Of a stretch of 64,000 nucleotides of DNA, positions 1 to 11,000 are shown one piece after another. This stretch comes from Epiperipatus broadwayi. Lineage: Eukaryota; Onychophora; Udeonychophora; Euonychophora; Peripatidae. Position 1 is the stretch's first letter. Each line of letters starts with the position of its first letter. The notes beneath the pieces were generated by a model. It searched no databases, was not told the DNA's origin, and worked only from the letters and a program-made list of their open reading frames with translations. A program made the position numbers and the translations under genes. The stretch lies in NCBI GenBank assembly GCA_028023455.1, contig JAQFVV010012973.1, positions 48,501 to 112,500 of the forward strand, given 5' to 3'.

Positions 1-477
1 CAATCTACCTCAGTTGTATTCTCTTATAGCTTAAATCTTTATTTCTATTAATGCTTCTCATCAGATTTCTGAAACTAAATATTTGGACATTCTTCTTTAG
101 TTTAGTTATCATGATGATGCAATATTAGAATATGTCACTCTTCAAATTTGAATCACACTTTATTAGAGTTAAACAACTTATTGTATTATCTGTATTATTT
201 AGTTGTAGTTTCATCATACATTTATCTATGTTACATAAATTTATTCTTCTGTAAATATGTTAATATTTGCATATAGTTTATTATCAATAATGTTTTTTTT
301 AATTTTTAAAAAAGTGAACAATTAATATTTTAAACATGGAAGAAAAGAAAGAAAAATCATTGCAAATATATTGTGCTCAACATACAAATAAAACTAACAG
401 AAATTTTGATAAGATTATTGAAATAAAATACTAGTTTTCTACTTCGCCTTTGAGTAGTAAGTAATTTAAACTGCACT
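1..477. other. AT-rich non-coding sequence
   Basis: I see no gene, RNA or repeat with clear structure here. The sequence is A/T-rich with short homopolymers only. Confidence 0.6.
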
Positions 478-597
478 TTATGCAAAAAAGTGAAGCTTGC
501 CTAAAATATTATGAATATGGAGACTTAAGTTCTCGGAAAGCACTTAGCCATATAACTCTTTAATAATATTTTAGACAAGCTTCACTTTTTTGCATAA
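478..597. repeat. Short foldback (MITE-like hairpin)
   Basis: The arms at 478-511 and 564-597 are reverse complements with one mismatch in 34 positions, separated by a spacer of about 52 bp. The left arm contains AAAAAAGTGAAGCTTG and the right arm CAAGCTTCACTTTTTT. There is no coding capacity. The structure fits a minimal inverted-repeat element (MITE or foldback). No convincing flanking duplication beyond A/T bases is visible, so the transposon superfamily is unknown. A transcribed hairpin is a less likely alternative. Confidence 0.7.
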
Positions 598-1380
598 GAT
601 TATTTTAAATGATTTGATAATAAATGAATAATTCCAAAAGACTCATTTTTCTTTTACATTAAAAAAAATAATGTGTTGATATTATTTTAAGAGTAAAATC
701 ATGTGATGTAAAATAATTAAAATATTTATTTTAAATATAAAAAATTGTTAAATGAATGATTTCTCAAATTTATATTAAGTAATTTTTTTTCTAAATACAT
801 ATTTCATTTTATTGAATACATAAATATAAAAGATGTTAAATTGTTTATATTTTTATTATTATTGTCATAAATAAATTAATTACTATTTAAAAATACCATT
901 TTACCATTAATTTTTCTCATGATAAACAAGTATTTTATTTAAGTATTTAGAATAAAAATATTTTGATTTAGCATATTTAATAAAATTAGTTTAAACACCT
1001 AAGTACAGAATAAATATTTATGGAGTGAATGATGACCATGAAGGAAATATGACTGGATTTGCATGAAGACTTGTGCTTGATGTAGGTTTCAATCTAGTCA
1101 TTATCTTTTGGCTATAAACAAATAAAATAAAATTTGAGGTTATGGTTACTTCACCTTGTACATAATCCTCCACTGATCATAAGTAAACAGACATTCTTTC
1201 CCCTAATATAATATTCATAATAATAACTAATGAATAAATAAACATTAAAACATTTAATGGCTAAACAGGTTTGGGTTTGAAATACAAAATAATTTCTTAG
1301 AAAGTAAGTACTTTTGATGCCATATAGTATCATAATCATAACATAATAAAAGGGGAGGGAGTTGTCACACATAAATAATG
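598..1380. other. AT-rich non-coding sequence
   Basis: No gene or structured repeat was recognised between the first foldback and the Penelope-like remnant. A 73-codon open stretch at 1151-1372 (minus) has only low-complexity hydrophobic content and no family resemblance. Confidence 0.5.
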
Positions 1381-1441
1381 TAAGTGTTGAATAATAAATT
1401 GGATCAAGATCAGAGTAAATATTTAAAGGTGAATTTGTATA

Positions 1442-1745
1442 TTAATGAGAAGTGACAAGCACCATTTTAAAAAAAGGAGTGCTGTAGTCTTTTTTAGTGA
1501 TGGTATGGATATCTTTGGCAATTGACAAAACCTTCTTAACCTTTCTTTTTCGATTGTCATTCTCTGAACAAACAATATTTGCTGTGGAAAGGTCAAACTT
1601 ATTATCAGACAGCAATTTATGATTGAGGAAAATGGAAGAATAATCAGGGCTTTTTCTAATGTGGTTATACAAATAATTATGTTGGGTGAGTCTAGTGATC
1701 AAGTTGGCATGGGTATCCCTGAAATATACTTTTAAACAAATAGGA
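1442..1745 (-). pseudogene. GIY-YIG endonuclease remnant of Penelope-like element
   Basis: The frame begins before the TTG codon at 1702 and reads YFRDTHANLITRLTQHNY, which matches the conserved GIY-YIG stretch where YIG is followed by an R-containing helix (T-R-L-x-x-H). Next come an S-I-F-L-N-H-K-L block and an N-D-N-R-K-R-K tail. The YIG motif is degraded to YFR. The family uses this domain to nick the target. The matching tail at about 63.2 kb supports common descent. Confidence 0.6.
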
Positions 1746-1987
1746 TCAGAGTAGTTGATCTTACAAATGATTTGATGTGAAGTCTTTTTGGGAAGTTCAT
1801 TCTTTGAATTTTCATTCTTTGAATTATTTAAAAATTTATTAAGAAATGGAGATGAATGAAATGTAATATATATTTATCAATACAAATCTTTTTTAGCTTA
1901 TTTGTAACTCTCAAGATGTAGAGAAGGCTAGACAATCTTTTATCATTGGGGTGAGTGATTGTACAGTGAGTGATTTTATTGTAAAAG

Positions 1988-2212
1988 TTAGTAATGATTG
2001 TGTGAATATATTTTAAGATTGTACCCTAGATTGATAAGGTCTCTAATAAATAATTTAATGTTTTGTTTCCCATTAGCCTCAACTTTGCAGAGCTTAAGAT
2101 TTCTATGGAAAAAGTTTCTTAGGCCTGCATATTTATGAATGAGGGGAGCATTGGAGTTCAGGTGTATAGTCCCCCTAGTGCCAAAGGATTTCAAAATCAT
2201 TCTATAATTCAA
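1988..2212 (-). pseudogene. Penelope-like RT thumb/linker fragment
   Basis: About 74 codons continue the element after the YIDD block. The stretch YAGLRNFFHRNLKLC followed by IKLFIRDLINLGYN matches the post-RT region, where a helix precedes an L-x-x-x-G-Y motif. The copy at 63.4-63.9 kb has the equivalent LAGFKCFLYRNMNLY and INDLTSLGYN. It is separated from the RT piece by a frameshift. Confidence 0.65.
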
Positions 2213-2250
2213 GGTATTAATCTGCCTTGTTATATCCAGGTTGAAAAGTT

Positions 2251-2640
2251 TTAAACTGTGGATGATATAAAAGAGGTTGAAGATGTCAATCTGATGTGTA
2301 TTTGATGAATAGTTTCTTCATTAGCACACACGAAGGTGTCATCAATGTATTTAAAATATAAGCAAGTATTAGAATGACATTCAGATTTAGGGAAAATTAA
2401 GCATTCAAACTTGGAAAAGTAGATGGTACATCCTACTCCACTGAAAGGAAGCCCCATATTCCAGTCATCATTCATTGTATAAATTTTGTGGTTAATAGGT
2501 GCAATGATTTCATCACTGATCCAATTCAAAGTTTTGATAATGAAGTTTTTTGTGTGTATTGAATGTGAAGAACAGAGACAAATAGTTCTTTTATGTTGAA
2601 TAATGCAGCTCTGCAAAGCCAAGATTGCAATTTAGCCATT
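2251..2640 (-). pseudogene. Penelope-like reverse transcriptase, core fragment
   Basis: About 123 codons carry the RT catalytic block. Near the middle is NDDWNMGLPFSG, corresponding to the family's Y-x-Q-x-x-G-x-x-M-G-x-P-x-S motif. About 45 residues later comes YFKYIDDTFVCA, in which YIDD holds the two catalytic aspartates. The segment before it matches the family's segment ahead of the M-G-x-P motif. Upstream RT motifs are absent, so this cannot be a functional polymerase. The YIDDTF signature separates it from the LINE RTs nearby, which read YMDD or FADD. Confidence 0.75.
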
Positions 2641-2849
2641 AAGTGATAAGTTTAGTGGTATGGTAATAATAAGAGCCACTGAAATCAAAGAGAAGATGAA
2701 ATAAAAGATTATCCTTATATAATTTTATGTCTGAAAATATTCAAGGGACAACAGCAATGAAGGATATATTTTAAAGTAATGGTAGCCAAAAAGTGTTTTG
2801 CCATAATGTTTTCTCAAAATTGAAGGAACAAAATAATCCTTTCTTGCCT

Positions 2850-3236
2850 TCAAATTCTAATTATGAATTTCAATGAAATGTAAAGCAGTGAATAGTTGGC
2901 TAATGACTTTTCTTTATTGAAAATCAATGAAGACTTAACAGAGAATTCTTCAAGAATTAAAAAAAGTGAAGGAAGAAGTTTTTTAGATGGAAGGAACACC
3001 ACTATGTCATCCATGTATGAGATGTGTTTAATATTAGTATTTATTAGTGGAACAAAAATTTCAGGCAGTTTTTCTTCTATTTCTAATAGCAAAGGATTAA
3101 TGTAGTTAATAAACAGTAATGTACTTAGTGGTGAACTTTGTGGTATAGAGTTTTTAGGGGAGAATCCTGGTGTTGTTTTCCCATTTAGAGTAATATGTAT
3201 TTCTCTGTTTAATAATAAGTTAGCCAAAATATACAT
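2850..3236 (-). pseudogene. LINE reverse transcriptase, palm fragment
   Basis: Residues about 20-35 hold the Q-x-S-P-L-S-x-L-L-F motif, and residues about 72-80 hold YMDDIVVFL with the catalytic aspartate pair. The wording is nearly the same as the RT at 57.35-57.8 kb (ISQGSPLSALLF, ISYMDDVVIFL). The G of the usual QG(S/C)PLS is replaced by S here, another sign of decay. A stop follows the segment after NKEKS. Confidence 0.8.
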
Positions 3237-3421
3237 GATTGGGTTTTGATATTTCGTGTTGAAAGTTCCTCTAACAGCTTTTCAATGGGCACAGAGTCGA
3301 ATGCTGCTTCAATGTCTAATTGGACTGCTATAGGAGCTGCTTTTTTACCTTGACAAATTTCCTCCAATATCATTTTGAATAGTGTAACTGCACCGGAAGT
3401 TGAGCAGCCTTTTTTTAGCAT
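3209..3421 (-). pseudogene. LINE reverse transcriptase, fingers fragment
   Basis: About 70 codons contain QLDIEAAFDSVPIEKLLEEL, the conserved D-x-x-x-A-F-D-S motif with the first metal-binding aspartate. An upstream KKGCSTSGAV block equals the FKKGTSTIAAV block of the 6.3-7.6 kb copy. The frame overlaps the palm fragment by 28 bp, so a frameshift separates them. Confidence 0.75.
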
Positions 3422-3770
3422 ATTGGTATTCAGATATTCTTGGAAAAATCTGGGGTTGAATTTTATCCTTGATAAGCGATTCTATGATTTTAATCAAAAG
3501 AGGTGTCATTGATATTGGTCTCAGATTTTTTTAATGGTGAAGGCAGAATATATTTTTTAAGAAAGGGCACAATTGATATCGGGTATAGGTGATCAATATA
3601 ATGAATTTGCTTTGTTAGGTAGGAACACATGTTATGTATGATAGGGACAGTGAAATTTGATAAATGATCGAGCACAAACTTTGGAATAGCATGGATTCCA
3701 GGGTGTATTCTTTCTGGAGTGGATCTAATTTTTTGCAGTATATTAACTAAGAATGTAAAAAATATTCAAA

Positions 3771-4080
3771 CAGACATTTTAAATGCTTTGTATAAATATT
3801 AAACAATAAAATAAATTGTATTTATTAAACAAAAAAGATTATATTATTTATTTAATGTATGTTTGATTATTTTTTCCAACAAATATGTATTTATGATCAA
3901 ATTCAAGTTGAAAGAATTAGAAAAATGGATGTGAAGACTAAGCTATAGAAATTGACAGTCAGCAATAATTGTTTTTCATTGCTTCTATATTTCTAATACC
4001 TTCTAGAATTTTATTATTTAAATTTACATTTTATTAATTAAAGTGTTATTTAAAATTTGTAGCATTACAATACATAATCA
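3771..4080. other. AT-rich non-coding sequence
   Basis: I see no gene or structured repeat between the LINE fragment and the large hairpin. Confidence 0.5.
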
Positions 4081-4135
4081 CCTTAAGTCAACAAAATTCA
4101 AAGTCATATATCACAAGACTCAATTTTTAAGCTTG

Positions 4136-4852
4136 TAAATAAAAAATAAAGAGCTCTGCTAATTTGCTCTAACAAGCTTTCTTGATAAATGCCAGCTAAA
4201 CAAACCATTTAAAAATCTCTATCTTGAAAATCACTCCTTAGCCTCAGACCAATGGTTTCATGCTTTGGTACTCCTCAGTGAGGGTTTAGGATTGTTTCAG
4301 ACAATAGATCTAAAAATACCAAATGAAAACTAGCACTTATCTAAAAGTTAACTATTAAGTAAAAAATCTGAAATTTTTAGACACCTAAATGTCTTCAAAC
4401 CCAGCTATCTAATTTAAATAGCTATATGGGACAAAGAGATCTTCAGCCAAATCATATATTAATAGCCTTAGCTTTAAAGTCTTTAGCAATGTTATATTGC
4501 TAATGTTATATTGTTAAGGCTATTAATATATGATTTGGCTGAAGATCTCTCAGTCCTATATAGCTATTTAAGTTAGATAGCTGGGTTTGAAGACATTTAG
4601 GTGTCTAAAAATTTCAGGTTTTCTATTTAATAGTTAACTTTTAGATAAATGCTAGCTTTGGCTTGGTATTTTTAGATCTAGTGTCTGAAAGTACCCCAGT
4701 GCTTCACTGAGAAGCGCCAAAGTATGAAACCATTGGTCTGAAACTAAGGAGTGATTTTCAAGATAGAGATTTTTAAATGCTTTGTTTAGCTGGCATTTAT
4801 CAATAAAGCTTGTTAAAGAAAATTAACATAACTCTTTATTTTTTATAATCCC
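4136..4852. repeat. Large foldback element with ~340-bp arms
   Basis: The left arm 4136-4471 and right arm 4513-4852 are imperfect reverse complements over almost their whole length, with a loop of about 40 bp. Matching blocks include AATGCCAGCTAAACAAA near the outer ends and AGACACCTAAATGTCTTCAA nearer the loop, with substitutions and short indels between. There is no open frame of note. A single diverged arm of the same family lies at 40.78-40.96 kb, so this is an interspersed family and not a local inversion. Superfamily unknown. Confidence 0.8.
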
Positions 4853-4859
4853 AACTTGT

Positions 4860-6340
4860 TTTCTTAATGTTTTTAAATAAATATTTAATGTTAAGCAACA
4901 ATACTTCTTATCACTTAACTCTTCAGCTTACATAATAAATATATTATATAAATTGAACTGTTCTCAATTTTAGTGATCAAGCTGAAATAATCAGATTACC
5001 AGATGGTAATGCATTTAAATTTTTATCTCCAGACTATTTTTTGGCTTTTAAATTTTATAACTGAGGCCTGAAATTCACATCAGCATATAATACAGTATAT
5101 ATGTAAAAACTACTATTCGAATTAAAAAACTGAAATTCAAACACTTAGGTTTTGAATGCGAGTTAATCTTTTGAACAGTTATATAGATCTCACTTGAGGT
5201 CAACATTAGGAAGAGATTTATGTTAACTAGGTGATAAAAATAAGTCCAGTTAATAAAGAACTGAGATGCTAAATTATACAATTTTAGAACTGCAGTCAAA
5301 TTTGTATAATTGTTCAAACAGATTACTTAGTTTCAAATTGTGTTTTTAAATTTCAGTTTTTGTCTTGAAATGTAAAATGTAGATGCTAGAAACATAACTG
5401 CATTATTTTCAGATTTGAAACCCATGTTTTTATTGATAAAGATAAAAGCTATAAAACAATCTGAGAATCAAGATTTAAATTCACTATCAAACTGTAATCA
5501 CTGTTTATTCAAGTTTACTATAGATGTCTTCAAAATAGACAACAGCTTATGTTTGGTCATTATTTTTTCAAAGTTAATAGATGTTTGGATTATATATTTC
5601 TTGTTGTAGCTGAATGATTATTTTGGTAATAAATCATTTTAATGACTATTCCGGATACTATTCTGCTCTTACATTCTTTAATCTTTTTATATATTTTTTT
5701 ACATATTTTTTCGAAATAAATATTTGAATGAATAAAAAAAATTGTGAGTGCCATATTGACTGAGTTATTCTTACACTTGATAAATTGTTTTCAAATATTT
5801 TAATCCTGAAATTCAAAGATTTTGTCAGAATTAGTCTTATATTTAAAAGTGCTTGCACTTATAATTTTTAACATTTAAACAAATATTTAAACAAACAACA
5901 TGAATTAATGTCAATTTGACATTTGGATTAATGATTTATCATATAATGTAATGATGTTACATTTTATTTATTTTGTCTGTTTGGGAAAAAATGTTATAAT
6001 TTAATTTATATTAAATTTTGAAATTATTAAAGAACTGTCTTTATAAAGATCGAATTTAAAATCATTTTATTGTGGTGGGTAATATAAAGAACTGAACCTA
6101 TAATTGGCATCACTCAAATCATTATATAGCTAAAAAGTTTGCCAATTACTAGTTTTGACTGTGGGTATTTTGCTTTACAGCCACAAACATTCTGCATATT
6201 TTGGAGCTTAATACCAAAAACACAAAAATATGTAAAAATGGTGATACACACACACACTATCAGATATCTATATATTGTACCATGAATTAAAATAGGCATT
6301 GTCATATTTTAAAAAAATATATTTTTTTATACCTTTAAGT
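4860..6340. other. AT-rich non-coding sequence
   Basis: Several open stretches of 60-80 codons here have only biased hydrophobic or lysine-rich content and match nothing I know. A short CA run lies near 6247-6258. No structured repeat was found. Confidence 0.5.
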
Positions 6341-7560
6341 AAAACCAGATGTTATTTTACCATTTAGAATTAAATGAATTTCTCTATTAGTGAGGATATT
6401 AGCAAGAATATATAAAATTGGTATAGAAATGTTGTGTTGTTTCAGTAATACCAGGAGCTTAGTTTTTGGGACTAAGTCAAAAGAAGCTAATGTGATGTCT
6501 AACTGTATTGAAACAGGATTACTTTGAAGAACATCACAGCGGCAATTGTTGAAGTTCCTTTCTTGAAAAATTAGTAAACAGAAGTGTTGGGAAGCAGAGT
6601 AGGTTGAATTTTATCCTTGATTAGTTCTTTAAAATTTTTAATTACTATTGGTATCATTGAGATTGGTCATAAATTAGTAAGAGTGGATGGGTTATATTAT
6701 CTTTTAAAGATGATACCATTGAGATTGGATATAACTGATACATTTAGTGAATTTGAGTGAAAAGGTAATTGAGAAGATTGTTAATCATATTGACAGTAAA
6801 ATGGCTATGATGAGCAAGAATAAACTTAAAGATTACACGAGAACTTGAATGGGTGCTATCTAGGATAGAATTTAATTTGAGTGCATTTTGAAATTTATGA
6901 ATTTCATGATTGCCATCACTGTGACCAAACAACTAAGTAAGTATATTAGGTGCTTCAAAAAATTTAATTTTTTTTTGAAATAGTAAAAAATATATGACAC
7001 CATGTTTTCTCCAGTAATGAGTCGAGAATTTCTAGTAATGGAGAAGGGAGTAAAATTGTTGCTTCTATAGCTAAAGACCCAGCATATATAATCTTTGGAG
7101 CAACTGTGAGGTTGACTAAGAATATTTTTTGCCTTTTTAGTGGAAATGAAAATTTTTCATTAATAAATTACTTAAGAAGTTTTCCATTTAATTAACTTCA
7201 CAATGATTTATGAATTTGTTTGTTATTTTAAAGCCCGAAATTTTTTAAATAAATAGTCAACATTGTAGATTATTTGAAGCTTATTGATTTTCCTTACATA
7301 ACCTTTTGTCAATGACCTTTTGATTTAGTAGATAGGTTTTGAAATTATGTGGAGGCCTCAGATAGTTGGTTTTACCCCTTCATAGTTATTTGTTTACCAC
7401 AGCAAATATGATGAGGAGACAAAATATGAAAGAAAAAGTCATTTCCAAGAAATTGAAGATATCTCTTTATAACTTTCTCTTTTATATCATTACTTAGATA
7501 ATAAGATGAGAAGAAATAAACAGAAATCACTGAATGTCTCATGAAAATCATATTCAAGTG
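6340..7560 (-). mobile_element. Second Tx1/L1-like LINE fragment (pre-RT and RT start)
   Basis: The minus strand carries heavily broken ORF2 sequence. About 6.65-6.75 kb reads PISMIPIVIKNFKELIKDKI, the block before RT. About 6.55 kb reads FKKGTSTIAAVMFFK, and about 6.36-6.4 kb reads ILTNREIHLILNGK, equal to LLLNREIHITLNGKTTPGF of the neighbouring 3 kb copy. The catalytic YMDD region is missing, so the copy is truncated at about 6.34 kb. Upstream coding remains extend to roughly 7.5 kb. Orientation is the same as the 3 kb copy, but the regions overlap in content, so these are two insertions. Confidence 0.6.
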
Positions 7561-7910
7561 TTTAAAAAGTTTTCATGTCCTTGATATATTCCAGAAATCA
7601 TTCTAAAAAGTTTTCATAATAATTATTGTAATTAATAATTTGTAAAGCATATACTCATTACATAAGTAATATATAATACAGCTATAACCTTAAGACTATG
7701 TGCCTAAAATGTGACAGTAGGGACCTCTACAAATATAAATGTGTATAATTTTCTTTTCAAATAAATTACATTATTTTACCTGCAAATAAATTACATTTTA
7801 AAATAATATACTCCCTTTCCATTTTTCTTCTCCCATTAAGTAATATTATTATTGTACTATTATATATATATGAGTGTAATAATGAGCAAAGCTAAAAGGA
7901 TTTGTAAGTA
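7560..7910. other. AT-rich non-coding sequence
   Basis: Nothing recognisable; AT-rich with a short TA run near 7860. Confidence 0.5.
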
Positions 7911-8087
7911 ATCATTAAAACCAGTCAACGCTTAGATAATCTCAATATCAATAACAATCAACAAATTCAAACTGTTGTCATGGCAACCTCCTTTTAACTA
8001 TAAAGATGTAACCCCTTGACAACAGTTTGAATTTGCTGATTATTATTGATATTGGGATTGTATAAGTGTTGACTGTTTTTTAATGAT
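7911..8087. repeat. Foldback MITE, ~70-bp arms
   Basis: The left arm 7911-7980 and right arm 8017-8087 are reverse complements with only about seven differences, around a 36-bp loop. The shared core is TGACAACAGTTTGAATTTG on the right and its complement on the left. The outer ends read ATCATTAAAA and TTTTTAATGAT. The size of about 177 bp and lack of coding capacity fit a MITE. TA lies beside both ends, which would suit TA-targeting elements, but in AT-rich DNA that is weak. Confidence 0.75.
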
Positions 8088-11000
8088 ATATATATTAAAT
8101 GAAATAAAATCTATTTTAAAACATGAAGTTTAAAACGTTAAGAAATAAACTAAAATAAATATCCACATGCACTCCTTTTATTATTATAATTTCACTATAG
8201 CAAATTCATTATCACTAGTGTAAATTTTTTAAATTGCATTTTAAAATATGTTTTTAACTTATGACTAATTATATATATAATATTTTCTCATACATATGTA
8301 TATGTTTTAGAATGTATTTAAATAAACAAAATGTACTTATCAAAAATAAATATTGATATTTAGTGATATTTATAATAAAGCTTTAATAGTAAACTATTTT
8401 TAAGATAAGGATGTATATTAATATATTAACTTTTAGATAAGTTAAACAAAATTTTAAATATATTTATTTGAATGTCATCCACCAGTAGCTATAATATATA
8501 TAAACAAAACATTTTTTTATGTTTTTAATGAAACAATAGTTCTAATTTTCTATTTGAATTTAATTTTTTATTTTAAAATGTTACTTCATCAAAGAAAAAC
8601 AAAAAAAAAATGCTTTGTATAAAGAAAGTTTTTATTTTTTATTTTTGAAGAAAATAATAAAATAATATATGTATTAGCTGTAATAATGATTTTTTAATAA
8701 ATCCATTTTTATGTAAAAAAAAAAAAAAGTTCAAATAATATAAAGAATACTCAATTCAATTTTTAGTTTTTTTTAAAAAAAATTAAAACTCTACAAATGA
8801 AAACAAAAATAAACATTTCTGAAAATAAAAGTTTATAAAAAAAAATTAAAAATTCTTTTTTCCAAAAAAAAAAAGAAGTGCATTTGTTTTATAATTTTAT
8901 GAAGCAATTTGTCTTTCTAATATAGCGTTTACAAAATAAAAACAAGTCTATTTAAAATAGTATAACTACTAATGAGTAAATAACGCGTTTTAAAAAATTG
9001 GGGGGGGGGGGGGGGACAGGAATAAGCTGATTTTTGTATCATTCAATAGAAATAATAAAAATAAATTTCATTTATATTTTAATCTAGATTCTTGAAGTAG
9101 TAATATTTTTTTTTATATTTCAAAACAAAAACAAAAAAAGAGTTTAAAAAATTTAAAATAAAGTTTTAAATAAAAGTTTTCCAAATCAGTCAAAAAATTA
9201 TATTTCACTTATTTCATTTATAAGTTTGTAAACAAAAAAATCAAATTGAATTAACAATTTACAGTTACATATTATGTCTGTTAGGATTCTTAAATGATAT
9301 GATATTTTTAATTTTTTTGTCACTTATAATAATTCATAAATTCATACTTGCTTGCAAATATGCATTCATAAGTCATAAATTAGAGTATTATTTTTTTTAT
9401 TAAAAAAAGTTATTCTCATTAATTTATTATTTATAAATTATGTCATGATTTTAGTTTTATTATGCAATTTTTAAAACATTGATTTAAAAACAAAGACAGA
9501 CATCATATAAATTTGGCAAATAAAGCAGAGTTAACAATTCTGGAAAAATAAAATTAAAAATGCATGATTGATATGCAAATAATTTTTATTACTTCACTAA
9601 TTATATAAGTAAAAAATATTAAAGTTACATAATAATAAAAAGAAATATATATATATTTAAAAAAGTAAAATAAAACAACAGTTTTAAGTAGACAAAATGA
9701 TTTTAGATAATAAATTAATAAAAATAAATACTTTACAGAAAATGTTTCAAAACTGTATACACACTTTATCTGCCCATAACTTTATAATGCATTCTCATTA
9801 CTAGATGAAATTTTGTCTTTAAAATGTATTATCGATAATATGCTTTAACCCAACAATATTTGCATTGAAATAATACTGGAAAACTGAAAATGTAAATAAA
9901 ATTAAGTAGCAAGGAACAAATTAATTCAGAATAAAATCTATATCAGGAATCACCTTTTTTTAGATCTATGATAAACTGAAAAATTTGGCATTATATAAAA
10001 TATTTATATGCATTGTTAAAAAATAATGCTACTAAAAGACATAACAGTAATTGATAAGAAGGTTTGCATTATTTTTTAATAATTGCAAATATTAATGCTT
10101 TTATTTATATCTTTTTATAAACATTTGTTTATAATGTATAATGTGACCTTTTATTTAGGTCGCTGTAGTTAATAATACCAAAAATTTAAATGATGATATA
10201 TTTGGCATTAAATTTTTTTTAATGAGTGGTTTTCAATAGAGATTGTTTTGAAAGTACTGGGAAATTTGCTTGAGTGGAGATAAGATTTCAAACCAAATCT
10301 AGGCTCTGACTAGACTAAAATAACAATTTAAAAGTATTATTATTATTTGGTAGATAAATACATTGCTATTTTATTGTTGTTGAATAGCAATTAAAATAAA
10401 TAAACAATTAAATCAAATTGGTAAATCTTATAAAATCAATTATTATAGTAAATGACTTAAGCATATTTTTTTAGTACTAAACATAAAGCTGCCTTAAATA
10501 ATAATGGATAGTTAATAAAAATGAAGCCAGAGGGGGTAATACTAATTATGCACACCAAAATTATTGGCCAATTCACTCCCAGAATGCATTATAATAAAAG
10601 CTATATATGTTTTAACAAAGCTATAGTGGGGGGGTGGACTAATTAAGAAAACAAGAACTAAGTAACTACAAAATTCCAGTCTGATCTCAAATAAGGAAAA
10701 AAAAACAAATATTAGAAACATCTGGAATTTAATTAAAGGAAAGTATAAGACCTTGTTATATAAAGATGTCTGAATAGAACATCTAAAAACCTTGCAGTCA
10801 TTGAAACACCATTCTTCTATTGATCAATAATTCTAGGAAGTTATACAGAAGGAGAGATGGAAACCTTATGCATCTTAACTGTTTCTCATAAATCTTATTT
10901 CAAACTCAGGAAATTTCAAGAAGAAGTAACCTTTTACTCATATTATTTATACATTTAAAATTTCTTCTTTAAAAATAATGCACAAATTATTTATTCATGG

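Larger units (their letters stand above)
1442..2640 (-). mobile_element. Penelope-like element remnant, RT to GIY-YIG
   Basis: This is the 3' half of a Penelope-like retroelement, read on the minus strand from the reverse transcriptase core through the post-RT linker to the GIY-YIG endonuclease. RT motifs, linker and endonuclease appear in the order expected for the family, over three frames joined by frameshifts. It shares its linker and C-terminus with the copy at 63.1-64.0 kb, so both belong to one family. The N-terminal part of RT is missing upstream (2.64-2.85 kb is unclear), where the Tx1/L1-like fragment begins. It is inactive. Confidence 0.75.
2850..3770 (-). mobile_element. Tx1/L1-like LINE fragment (RT domain)
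   Basis: This is an ORF2 fragment on the minus strand, in three frames. The 5'-most piece (3490-3675) has HLYPISIVPFLKK, matching the region before RT motif 1. Next (3209-3421) come KKGCSTSGAVTLFK and AVQLDIEAAFDSVP, the RT block with the first catalytic aspartate. The last piece (2850-3236) has LNGKTTPGF, SIPQSSPLSTLLF, INPLL and ISYMDDIVVFL. The order and the INPLL and YMDD wording match the elements at 44.7 kb and 57.4 kb. There is no endonuclease and no 3' end, so it is a dead internal fragment. Confidence 0.8.
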
